Origin: Ulvibacterium sp965228935
Lineage (GTDB): Bacteria; Bacteroidota; Bacteroidia; Flavobacteriales; Flavobacteriaceae
Length of the DNA: 64,000 bases
Direction of reading: 5' to 3'
Assembly (NCBI RefSeq): GCF_965228935.1
Contig: NZ_OZ245846.1
Coordinates: 1,178,001-1,242,000, forward strand
Below the pieces are notes generated by a model. The model was not told the origin of the DNA, searched no databases, and worked only from the letters and a program-made list of their open reading frames with translations. The translations under genes and the position numbers were made by a program. Shown here piece after piece: positions 55,277 to 63,300 of the stretch. Position 1 is the first letter of the stretch; each line of letters starts with the position of its first letter.

Positions 55277-56104
55277 CTATCCCAACTCCAGTATGGCCTT
55301 TTCAAAATCCTCTTTACCCGGAGGTTTGCCATGCCATTCGGCCTTGCCCTCCATAAAAGGCACCCCCTTGCCCTTAATGGTGTTGGCAATTATCATTACA
55401 GGCCTATCCTCCTTTTTTGCTTTTTCAATAGTACCGATGATGGCTTTAAAATCATGTCCGTCGATTTCGAAAACTTTCCATCCAAAACTTTCCCATTTGG
55501 GAATCAAGGGATCCAAGGGCATCACTTTTTCGGAATACCCGTCCGTTTGCAGGTAATTTCGATCCACGAACCCGATAACATTGTCCAATTTATATTTGTT
55601 GGCGAACATGGCCGCTTCCCAAACCTGTCCTTCCTGGATTTCGCCATCTCCACAAAGGATATAGTAATAGTGGCCTTGCTTTTTAAGTTTGGCTCCCAAA
55701 GCCATACCTACCCCAGTAGAAATACCTATGCCCAGAGTACCTGTACAAGCATCGATTCCAGGTGTTTTGGGTTGGTACGGATGACCCTGAAGATGGCTCC
55801 CGGGACGGCGAAATTCCAACAAATCCTCCTTGGGGAAATAGCCAGAGTCCGCCAATACCGCATATATAACAGGGGTACAATGCCCTTTGGAAAGAATGAA
55901 ACGATCGCGCTCCTCCCATTCGGGATTTTTTGGATTGTGTTGCATCAAGTGGTAATACAGGGCGGTGAGGATATCCGCCGCGCCAAGGCTCCCACCTACA
56001 TGTCCGCTATTGGCCCGATAGACCATGGATACAATCTCCCTGCGGATTTCACGGGCCTTGTTTTTGAGGAATTCATGTTTTTCTTGATCTAGCATAGGTA
56101 TCAT
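55277..56104 (-). CDS. Transketolase, N-terminal subunit
   Basis: The 275-residue protein is the thiamine-diphosphate-binding half of the split transketolase. Seen are MVYRANSGHVGGSLGAADIL, HCTPVIYAVLAD, GSHLQGHPYQPKTPGID, and the metal-TPP motif GDGEIQEGQVWEAAMFAN with the distal Asn in FVDRN. It ends with the conserved GKGVPFMEGKAEWHGKPP. It is 95 bases upstream of the C-terminal subunit gene in the direction of transcription. A long open frame on the other strand is a shadow. Confidence 0.93.
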   Translation of the reverse strand: MIPMLDQEKHEFLKNKAREIRREIVSMVYRANSGHVGGSLGAADILTALYYHLMQHNPKNPEWEERDRFILSKGHCTPVIYAVLADSGYFPKEDLLEFRRPGSHLQGHPYQPKTPGIDACTGTLGIGISTGVGMALGAKLKKQGHYYYILCGDGEIQEGQVWEAAMFANKYKLDNVIGFVDRNYLQTDGYSEKVMPLDPLIPKWESFGWKVFEIDGHDFKAIIGTIEKAKKEDRPVMIIANTIKGKGVPFMEGKAEWHGKPPGKEDFEKAILELG

Positions 56105-56129
56105 TTCTGGTTTTATCGCTGCCCCAAAG

Positions 56130-57251
56130 TTAAAGGGTTATCCACTTTTCTTCTTTTGCCGATTTGACCACGGCGTCCAATACTTCCTGACATTTTAGTC
56201 CGTCATAAAAGTTGGGAACCACGGAGGTATTTAGGGCAATACCGTTTATTAACTTGGAAAATTGGTGTACAAAAGTGTGTTCCCACCCAATGATATGTCC
56301 CGGAGGCCACCAGGCATTAATATAGGGATGACTATTTTCCGTGACCAAAATAGTTTTAAAGCCCTGCTCTTCCTTGGAATCTTTCAGGGAAAAATACTGA
56401 AGCTCGTTCAATCGCTCTAGATTAAAAATGAGACTACCCTCGCTCCCGAAAATTTCGAGCCCCATATAGTTCTTCCGTCCGTTGGCAAAACGTGTTGCAT
56501 TGAAGGAGCCCACCGCTCCATTTTGAAATCGGGCCATAAACAGGGTGGCGTCGTCCGCTGTTACCGTGCCCGTACCCTTGCCATCGGTAAAGGGCCGTTC
56601 TTTGATAAAGACCTTTTGGAGCCCCGTAACGGCCTCGAACTCACCCAGGAGGTATCGAGCCAAATCAACAATATGGGCGTTCATATCGCCATGGGCACCG
56701 GAGCCGGTAGTTTTTACATCGTGCCGCCAGACCATGGGGAATTTTGGATCTACCAACCAGTCTTGAAGGTAAACCGCATTAAAATGGTGTATTTTTCCCA
56801 ATTTCCCATTGCTGATCAACTCTTTTGCGAGGGTCAAAGCAGGTAAAAAGCGGTAATTGAAAATCATCATATGTACGATTCCCGCCGTTTCCGCCTCCTC
56901 GTACATTCGCTTGGCCTCGTCCACATTAAGGGCCATCGGTTTTTCACATAGCACATGTTTTCCTGCCTTTATGGCCCCCAAGGCTACGGGAGCATGTAGA
57001 TTATTAGGGGCACAGATATCCACTAGATCCAACGCATCGTTCCGTACCAGCCGCTTCCAGTTGGTTTCCTGGTTTTTCCATCCGTATTTTTGGGAAAATT
57101 CGGCAAGTTGTTTTTCATTGATGCTAGAAGCCGTGTGTAAAACGGGAGTAGCCTGCAAATCAAAGAAATGGGGCAGTCGCAAATATCCATTTGAATGGGC
57201 TTTGCCCATAAATTGGGTTCCAACGATACCGATGTTGATTTCCTTTGCCAT
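56130..57251 (-). CDS. Gfo/Idh/MocA family oxidoreductase (second copy)
   Basis: The 373-residue protein has the Rossmann motif GIVGTQFMGKAHSNGY, the signature HVLCEKPMALNVDEA, and HIVDLARYLLGEF with the catalytic His in the C-terminal domain. It differs in length and motifs from the first copy. Its start shares a base with the TIM-barrel gene stop (position 57251), so the two are cotranslated. That pairing of dehydrogenase and isomerase/epimerase is typical of inositol and 3-keto-sugar pathways. Confidence 0.92.
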   Translation of the reverse strand: MAKEINIGIVGTQFMGKAHSNGYLRLPHFFDLQATPVLHTASSINEKQLAEFSQKYGWKNQETNWKRLVRNDALDLVDICAPNNLHAPVALGAIKAGKHVLCEKPMALNVDEAKRMYEEAETAGIVHMMIFNYRFLPALTLAKELISNGKLGKIHHFNAVYLQDWLVDPKFPMVWRHDVKTTGSGAHGDMNAHIVDLARYLLGEFEAVTGLQKVFIKERPFTDGKGTGTVTADDATLFMARFQNGAVGSFNATRFANGRKNYMGLEIFGSEGSLIFNLERLNELQYFSLKDSKEEQGFKTILVTENSHPYINAWWPPGHIIGWEHTFVHQFSKLINGIALNTSVVPNFYDGLKCQEVLDAVVKSAKEEKWITL

Positions 57252-58288
57252 TAAATACCCAAAATTGTCTTGTTGAGGTCTTTATCCGTTTCACTTTTGG
57301 CGAAATCGTCAAAGGCACGTTCCGAGGCCTTGATGAGATGTTCTTTGATAAAGGGCGCTCCTTCCTTTGCCCCTTGCCCTGAACTTTTAACACAACACTC
57401 CCATTCCATAATGGCCCAACCCTCAAATCCATTCAGGGTCAATAAAGAGAAGATACGTTTAAAATCCACTTGACCATCCCCAAGGGAACGAAACCGGCCG
57501 GCACGCTGTTTCCAATCCTGATAACCTCCATAAACACCCGTCATGCCATCCGGTAAAAATTCGGCATCCTTTACATGAAAAGCCTTGATACGATCCTTGA
57601 AGATTTTGATGAAATCGATATAATCCAATTGCTGTAGCACAAAATGGCTGGCGTCGTAGGTAAGACAGGCCGATGGATGTCCTTTGGTCTCTTCCAGAAA
57701 GCGTTGGTAGGTAGCACCGTCATAAAGGTCGGAACCGGGATGTAGCTCATAGCCAAAAGTGACACCATTTTCATGGGCAAAGTCGAGGATGGGCAACCAT
57801 CTTTTGGTCAATTCCCCAAAAGCATCGTCTATAAGGCCCGCCGAACGTTGGGGCCATGGATAGATGTAGGGCCAGGCCAGGCCACCGGACATTACGGAAA
57901 TATTGGTCGTGCCAAAATGCAGCGAAGCCTGAACTGTTTTTTTCAATTGCTCCGTGGCCCAGACCACACATTCCTGCGCGTTCAATCCTTTGGGATAGAA
58001 GCCTTGAAACAGTTTTTGGTAGGCCGGATGCATGGCCAGTACCTGCCCCTGGAGATAAGAGGCGAGCTCGCAGACCGACAGCCCTTTCTCCTTTAATTTG
58101 CCCACGTATTCATCGGCATAGGTTTGGGAAGAGGCCGCTTTGTCCAAATTGAACAAACGCTTGTCCCAAGTGGGGATTTGAACGCCCGTATATCCTAAAT
58201 CGGAAGCCCATGTCGCCAGGCCTTCAATGGTGTTAAAGGGAGGGGTGTCATCCGCGAATTGGGCCAAAAAAATTCCAGGTCCTTGCAT
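57251..58288 (-). CDS. Sugar phosphate isomerase/epimerase (xylose-isomerase-like TIM barrel)
   Basis: The protein has 345 residues from the ATG at 58288. It has a TIM barrel with GVQIPTWDKRLFNL near the start, VTFGYELHPGSDLYDG carrying the metal-binding Glu, LTYDASHFVLQ and FHVKDAEFLPDG for the second metal ligands, and a closing GWAIMEWECC. This is the IolE/hydroxypyruvate-isomerase-like family that isomerises or epimerises sugars or keto-sugars. It overlaps the Gfo/Idh gene by one base. No kinase follows it. Confidence 0.9.
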   Translation of the reverse strand: MQGPGIFLAQFADDTPPFNTIEGLATWASDLGYTGVQIPTWDKRLFNLDKAASSQTYADEYVGKLKEKGLSVCELASYLQGQVLAMHPAYQKLFQGFYPKGLNAQECVVWATEQLKKTVQASLHFGTTNISVMSGGLAWPYIYPWPQRSAGLIDDAFGELTKRWLPILDFAHENGVTFGYELHPGSDLYDGATYQRFLEETKGHPSACLTYDASHFVLQQLDYIDFIKIFKDRIKAFHVKDAEFLPDGMTGVYGGYQDWKQRAGRFRSLGDGQVDFKRIFSLLTLNGFEGWAIMEWECCVKSSGQGAKEGAPFIKEHLIKASERAFDDFAKSETDKDLNKTILGI

Positions 58289-58466
58289 TATCCGCAATTT
58301 ACCGAGAAGTTACGGAATTTGGAAATACGATTTTGTCGGAAATGTATCGGATTATGATGTACGGGATGCCGCGGAATTGAATCTTGCGACCATGGGAAAT
58401 GACCTTTAAGGCTTTGATAGCGGAAGAAACCCTGAAAACCCTTTATGCAGATATTCAAAAAAATGT

Positions 58467-59180
58467 TTAAAGTTCTTTTATTCGAATGTTGCGATAATAG
58501 ACCCTTTGGCCATGGTGTTGAAACATGATATGTCCCTCTTTATCGGAGTGAAAGTCTGGGTTTTCCTTGAACTTACTTTCTGAAAGCAAGGCTTTCATTT
58601 CCGGACTGTTCATTTCGAATTCAACCACTTTGTTTCCATTGAGCCAATGGGCTACATGGCCGTCCTTATGCAATAGTTTGGCCCGATTGAACTGTCCAAT
58701 GGGCTTCAATTTCTTGTTTTTAGGCGCTATCAGGTCATAGACCGCTCCTGCTGACCGGACAGCCAACGTATCGTAAAAATGTTGATCGTCCAAGACCTGT
58801 AGTTCAAAATTATCCAGCCAATTGGGGCTATTGCCGTTATTCGATTCCATGGATAAACTTTCCTGCATATGAAAGAAGACACCGGAATTGGCCGCTGTAT
58901 CCACGGCCCATTCATACTCCAATTCAAAATTCTTGTATCGTTTCCTGGTAATCAAATCCCTGTTGGCCGTATCGGGATTGGCGATCAACACCCCATTTTC
59001 CATATTCCAGACACCTTGGGGAAATTCCTTTATCCCATAGCCCCGAAAAGCGTCCGTAGAGGTGCCGTCAAAAAGCACGATCCAATCCGTTTCCGCTTCG
59101 GTAGTGCTTTTTGATTTTTTGGAATTGTTACAGGAAACCAATACTAATGCTACAAGAGCAAAGCACAGCGATTTTTTCAT
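58467..59180 (-). CDS. DUF1080 (3-keto-disaccharide hydrolase) lipoprotein, second copy
   Basis: The protein has 237 residues from the ATG at 59180, which begins a lipoprotein signal (MKKSLCFALVALVLVSC). Earlier in-frame starts would add a polar leader. The DUF1080 fold shows DWIVLFDGTSTDAFRGYG, FELEYEWAVDTAANSGVFFH, NFELQVLDDQHF and the closing QRVYYRNIRIKEL. It differs clearly from the first DUF1080 protein and lacks its C-terminal extension. It is upstream of the TIM-barrel gene (178 bases apart) on the same strand, at the start of the colinear run. Confidence 0.87.
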   Translation of the reverse strand: MKKSLCFALVALVLVSCNNSKKSKSTTEAETDWIVLFDGTSTDAFRGYGIKEFPQGVWNMENGVLIANPDTANRDLITRKRYKNFELEYEWAVDTAANSGVFFHMQESLSMESNNGNSPNWLDNFELQVLDDQHFYDTLAVRSAGAVYDLIAPKNKKLKPIGQFNRAKLLHKDGHVAHWLNGNKVVEFEMNSPEMKALLSESKFKENPDFHSDKEGHIMFQHHGQRVYYRNIRIKEL

Positions 59181-59312
59181 TTCGGTCAAAATTTTCATTG
59201 ATGTAGACCCCTTCAAAAAGGGTCGTGTCAAGATACGGAATTCTTATCTCCCAAGAATGTCGCCTTTGGTGTATTTGGGTAAAAAAACCATTGCGGGGCA
59301 CTTGTTTGGGGT

Positions 59313-60941
59313 CTATTCCAAAATACTCCGATACTTGCCCGCGTTCCCCAATAATTCCGTTGCCGTTAAAATGGCCTCATCGTGATGTAGGTAATAATCG
59401 TACAATCCTTCACGATAGAAATAGCGTTTTATGATCTCGTCCTCCAGTTTTTTCTGGATTTCATTCTGAAAGGTCTCCAAGGCCACAATTTTGCTCTTTT
59501 CAATATCCAGCAAAAGTGTTTTGAAATCGTTCTCTATGGTGGTATTGTAAATCGTTTCCTCACGATCCGTCATGGTTGCCTTTAATACTTTTTCCGTTTT
59601 CGTCTCAAAAGAGAAGTCGCTTTGTTGTACATAATCCATGAAATTCCCGTAGTCGGTACCGGAAAATGAAAAGGCATCCACATTATCCACCTTGTTATTG
59701 TAATAATAATCCGTGGCAAAGTCGAAGATAACATGATCGCCCAATAAGGCGGAAGTAAGCTCATTGGCCTTGGTGGCCGCTATCTCAACATCGGGCATTA
59801 CCCCACCACCGTCCTTTACCTTACGGCCGTTGCGGGTGGTAAATTCATTGAACGTCGTATTTCGTACGGCATTACCGGCCTCATCCCGGTTCCAGTAATC
59901 CAAGGATTGAATACACCTTCCGGAAGGGGTGTAATAGCGACTAATGGTCACTTTCAATTGGGTGCCGTAGGTCAATTTCAATGGCCGTTGCACCAGGCCT
60001 TTGCCAAAACTCCGCGCCCCCATAATCACGGCACGGTCCAGATCCTGGAGACCGCCGGAAACAATCTCGCTGGCAGAGGCACTACCCCCATCGATCAAGA
60101 CTACCAAGGGAATTTCGGTATCCACCGGTTTGTTCTTGGTCTTATATTCCCGGTTGAATTTTTTCACCTTACTTTTTGTGGTTACGATAAGTTCGCCCTT
60201 ATCCACAAAGAGGTTGGTTACATTGATGGCTTCGGAGAGCAGTCCGCCGGGGTTGCCACGAAGATCTAAAATGATCTTTTCCGCGCCCTTGTCCTTTAAA
60301 TCGACCAATGCCTCCTTTGTTTGACCGGATGCCTTGGCATTGAACTTCGCGAGAACAATATACCCGGTTCTGTCATCGACCATTTTGTAAAAGGGTACGG
60401 CATCCACTTCCACGGCCCCTCTCTCAATGGTGGCCGTTAGGGTCTCCCCTTGCCTCTTGTAGGTGACTTTAACGGAAGTATTATTTGCCCCTTTGAGAAG
60501 CTCACTGGCATTATCATCAAAGTCTGCAACGGCAATATCGCCAATTTTTATGATTTCGTCCCCAGCTCTGAGACCCGCCTTATCGGCCGGATAACCCTTA
60601 TACGGTTCCACAACCAGTAATTTGTCCTTATAGGAACGCACCAAGGCCCCGATACCGGAATATTCCCCGGCATTATTGATCTTAAAGGCTTCTACATCCT
60701 GCTCGTTCAGAAATTTGGTATAGGGATCCAGTTCGTCCAACATATTTTTGATTGCCGTGTCCATCAATTCTGCCGGATTGGTTTCGTCCACATAGTTCAT
60801 GTTCAATTCCTTGAACAAGGTGGTAAAGATTTCAATCTGTTTTGCGATTTCGAAAAAGTCACTCTTAAAGCCGCTTCCTGCAACCAAAATGACCACGGCC
60901 AATACCGGTATTAAAATTCTCCTTTTCATCAATTTATTCAT
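59313..60941 (-). CDS. S41 family C-terminal processing peptidase
   Basis: The 542-residue protein has an N-terminal membrane anchor (ILIPVLAVVILVAGSG). A helical region is followed by a PDZ domain (about 90-170, GIGALVRSYKDKLLVVEPY). The S41 catalytic core has the nucleophile Ser in GGSASASEIVSGGL (about 288) and the general-base Lys in GARSFGKGLVQ. A C-terminal helical domain follows. It cleaves C-terminal tails of periplasmic proteins. Its ATG (60941) overlaps the end of rnpA by 8 bases. Confidence 0.93.
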   Translation of the reverse strand: MNKLMKRRILIPVLAVVILVAGSGFKSDFFEIAKQIEIFTTLFKELNMNYVDETNPAELMDTAIKNMLDELDPYTKFLNEQDVEAFKINNAGEYSGIGALVRSYKDKLLVVEPYKGYPADKAGLRAGDEIIKIGDIAVADFDDNASELLKGANNTSVKVTYKRQGETLTATIERGAVEVDAVPFYKMVDDRTGYIVLAKFNAKASGQTKEALVDLKDKGAEKIILDLRGNPGGLLSEAINVTNLFVDKGELIVTTKSKVKKFNREYKTKNKPVDTEIPLVVLIDGGSASASEIVSGGLQDLDRAVIMGARSFGKGLVQRPLKLTYGTQLKVTISRYYTPSGRCIQSLDYWNRDEAGNAVRNTTFNEFTTRNGRKVKDGGGVMPDVEIAATKANELTSALLGDHVIFDFATDYYYNNKVDNVDAFSFSGTDYGNFMDYVQQSDFSFETKTEKVLKATMTDREETIYNTTIENDFKTLLLDIEKSKIVALETFQNEIQKKLEDEIIKRYFYREGLYDYYLHHDEAILTATELLGNAGKYRSILE

Positions 60942-61311
60942 CGCTTATTGTATTGTTAAACTTTTGAAGTATCGTCCGGATACGTTCTTCCACCATATCG
61001 TAATTCGGCACTTCTTTCCCAAGATATAAAAATAGAAACGCAAAGTTTCCCTCACTATTGTTAAAAACCATGGGTTTGTTCAACCTGTAGGCCTCGCGTA
61101 ACAATCGTTTTATGCGATTGCGCTTTACGGCACTTTTGAAGCTTTTTTTGGGGACGGCGACCCCCACCTGTATTTTGACATCATTGGGCAATTCGGTTTC
61201 GAGGTAAATCAGTTTTACCGGATACTTGGTGATGGCCTTACCTTTTGTGAACAAGGCATCGAACAATTTCCTGCTTTTTAACTTCTCTTTTTTTGGGAAT
61301 GTAAAGGACAT
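60934..61311 (-). CDS. rnpA: Ribonuclease P protein component
   Basis: The 125-residue protein has the RnpA fold. It starts FPKKEKLKSRKLFDALFTKG and contains VGVAVPKKSFKSAVKRN and the RNA-binding signature KRNRIKRLLREAYR (about 60-73). It binds the P RNA for 5' maturation of tRNAs. There is no rpmH next to it, unlike the classical order. It precedes and overlaps the S41 peptidase gene, an arrangement in which the peptidase depends on rnpA translation. Confidence 0.95.
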   Translation of the reverse strand: MSFTFPKKEKLKSRKLFDALFTKGKAITKYPVKLIYLETELPNDVKIQVGVAVPKKSFKSAVKRNRIKRLLREAYRLNKPMVFNNSEGNFAFLFLYLGKEVPNYDMVEERIRTILQKFNNTISDE

Positions 61312-61446
61312 GATCCTGTAAATGTAAAAAGAAAATCTACAGCCTATATTTTATGACATTTGTCATACCCAGGGGTAGGAAAGGGTCTTATATTGTACTA
61401 CTTTTACTTATTTCTGTAGCTATATTGTACACCTAAATTAATACGA
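61312..61446. promoter_or_regulatory. Divergent rnpA / GCS2-CBS control region with dyads and direct repeats
   Basis: ATGACA-TT-TGTCAT (61353-61366) is a 6+2+6 inverted repeat. It is followed directly by ACCC-AG-GGGT (61367-61376). Downstream, TATATTGTAC occurs at 61389-61398 and 61421-61430, a 32-base phase of about three helical turns. The second copy may contain the -7 box of the downstream gene. Confidence 0.5.
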
Positions 61447-63297
61447 ATGGGAGAATTACAAGTAGAAAAATTGTTGGGAAACCCCGATAAAATCCAATAC
61501 ATAAATCAATTGATCAAGGATATCCACGCTCTGGAGAAGCTTCTAGAAAATGATGCTTTTGAAAAGAACGTTACACGCATAGGCGTGGAGCAGGAATTCT
61601 GTTTGGTCAATAAGCATTGGGGACCATCCGACAAGGCCTTGGAAATATTAAAAGAGTTGGACAATAACTATTTTACTTCCGAACTGGCGCTGTACAATCT
61701 AGAAATCAACCTGGATCCCCTGGAATTGGGAAACACCTGTTTTTCCGAATTGCATGAGAATTTGAAAGCACATTTGGAAAGGGTAAAAAAGGTTGCAAAA
61801 AAGTACGACAATAAAGTAATGCTTACGGGAATTCTACCAACCATTGAAACCCGACACCTTCAGTTGGAGTATATGACCCCACTGAAAAGATATAAGGTAC
61901 TTAACGAGGCTATAAAGGATATTCGGAAGGACGATATTGAACTTCATATCAAGGGAGTCGATGAACTGAACCTTAAGCATGATTCCATACTTTATGAAGG
62001 ATGTAATACAAGTTTCCAGGCCCATTTACAGATAGACCCGGACGACTTTGCCAATACATATAATTGGGCCCAGGCCATTGCAGGCCCGGTATTGTCCATT
62101 TGCACCAATTCTCCATTATTAATGGGCCGCGAACTTTGGGAAGAGACCCGAATTGCACTTTTTGCCCAAAGTGTGGATACCAGGGCCAGTACATTTATCC
62201 TCAATGAAAAGGAGGCTCGTGTAGGCTTTGGAAACGACTGGGCCAGGGGCTCTGTTGCCGATTTTTTTAAGGATTCCGTTATCCGATTCAGGAGCCTTCT
62301 AACTACGTCATTTGAATCGGATAGCCTTGCTGAGATCGAGGCCGGAAAAGTACCGAGGCTCAGGGCTCTAAAGTTGCATAACGGCACGGTTTATAAATGG
62401 AATCGGTTGTGTTATGGAACCAATGAGGGCCTACCGCATATCCGCATAGAAAATAGATATTTACCATCCGGACCTACTACAGAGGATGAGATTGCCAATA
62501 TGATGCTTTGGGTAGGACTTATGATGGGAAGGCCCAAGACCTTTGATAATATCCATACTAAAATGGACTTCAAGGATGTAAAAGGTAATTTTTTCAACGC
62601 TGCCCGATATGGAATGGCCGCCCAGTTCTATTGGAACGGAGAACGGATATCCAGCCATGATCTGTTGTTGGACCATCTCTTGCCCATGGCATTTAGGGGA
62701 CTTTACAGCATGAAGGTCGAACCTGCGGATGCGGAACGTTACCTTTCCGTAATTGAAAGAAGGATTCGTTCCAAAAATGGTTCACGATGGATGGTAGAGG
62801 GATTTCGAAAATTGAAGAAGGACCATAAAACACCTGATGCCCTGAAGATTTTAACGGCTACTATGTACGACAGGCAAGAAAAGGGATATGACATCGATGC
62901 GTGGCAACTTCCTCGGGGAGATGAATACAGGACCCGAAAAAAACACAGAACGGTCGGAGATATTATGAGCACCAAAATTATCACGGCCCAACAGAGTGAT
63001 AGTGCCGAATTGGTATTGCGGATGATGCAGTGGAAGAATATTCATCATGTCCCTATTTTGAATCCGAATATGGACTTGAGCGGGTTGCTGACCTGGACGG
63101 ATGTAGGACACTTTCTTGATGAGCCGGAAAAGCTGGAAGAACGTATAGAAAGTATAATGGAGCGGGATTTGATTACGACCACGGAGGACACCCCGATAAA
63201 GGAAGCAAAGAGTATCATCAAATCCAACCAGATCAATTGCCTGCCCGTTGTAAAGGGCAAAAAATTAATCGGGATTCTAACATCCAACGACCTATAA
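61447..63297 (+). CDS. Glutamate-cysteine ligase-like (GCS2) protein fused to CBS domains
   Basis: The 616-residue protein has a GCS2-type carboxylate-amine ligase domain (about 40-460), with RIGVEQEFCLVN near the ATP/metal site, ELALYNLEINLDPLE, and HIRIENRYLPSGPTTEDE. A CBS pair follows (about 510-616: VGDIMSTKIITAQQSDSAEL and IMERDLITTTEDTPIKEAK). GCS2 enzymes join glutamate to an amine; the CBS pair usually senses adenine nucleotides. The true product is unknown, and it is longer than YbdK because of the CBS tail. The next gene starts 3 bases after the stop. Confidence 0.88.
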   Translation: MGELQVEKLLGNPDKIQYINQLIKDIHALEKLLENDAFEKNVTRIGVEQEFCLVNKHWGPSDKALEILKELDNNYFTSELALYNLEINLDPLELGNTCFSELHENLKAHLERVKKVAKKYDNKVMLTGILPTIETRHLQLEYMTPLKRYKVLNEAIKDIRKDDIELHIKGVDELNLKHDSILYEGCNTSFQAHLQIDPDDFANTYNWAQAIAGPVLSICTNSPLLMGRELWEETRIALFAQSVDTRASTFILNEKEARVGFGNDWARGSVADFFKDSVIRFRSLLTTSFESDSLAEIEAGKVPRLRALKLHNGTVYKWNRLCYGTNEGLPHIRIENRYLPSGPTTEDEIANMMLWVGLMMGRPKTFDNIHTKMDFKDVKGNFFNAARYGMAAQFYWNGERISSHDLLLDHLLPMAFRGLYSMKVEPADAERYLSVIERRIRSKNGSRWMVEGFRKLKKDHKTPDALKILTATMYDRQEKGYDIDAWQLPRGDEYRTRKKHRTVGDIMSTKIITAQQSDSAELVLRMMQWKNIHHVPILNPNMDLSGLLTWTDVGHFLDEPEKLEERIESIMERDLITTTEDTPIKEAKSIIKSNQINCLPVVKGKKLIGILTSNDL

Positions 63298-63300
63298 TCA

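Noticed and set aside
55247..56092. 281-codon plus-strand open frame across the transketolase N gene
   Set aside because: It is antisense to a clearly conserved transketolase subunit, has no recognisable motifs and begins inside the heptamer repeat.
51540..56104. Assignment of the cluster to the sulfoquinovose transketolase or D-apiose pathway
   Set aside because: Both use split transketolases, but the other defining enzymes (sulfosugar isomerase and dehydrogenase, or apulose kinase) are not recognisable here.
58399..58470. 23-codon plus-strand frame near 58.4 kb
   Set aside because: Short, runs into the 3' end of the convergent DUF1080 gene, and has no recognisable similarity. A gene remnant is possible but not supported.
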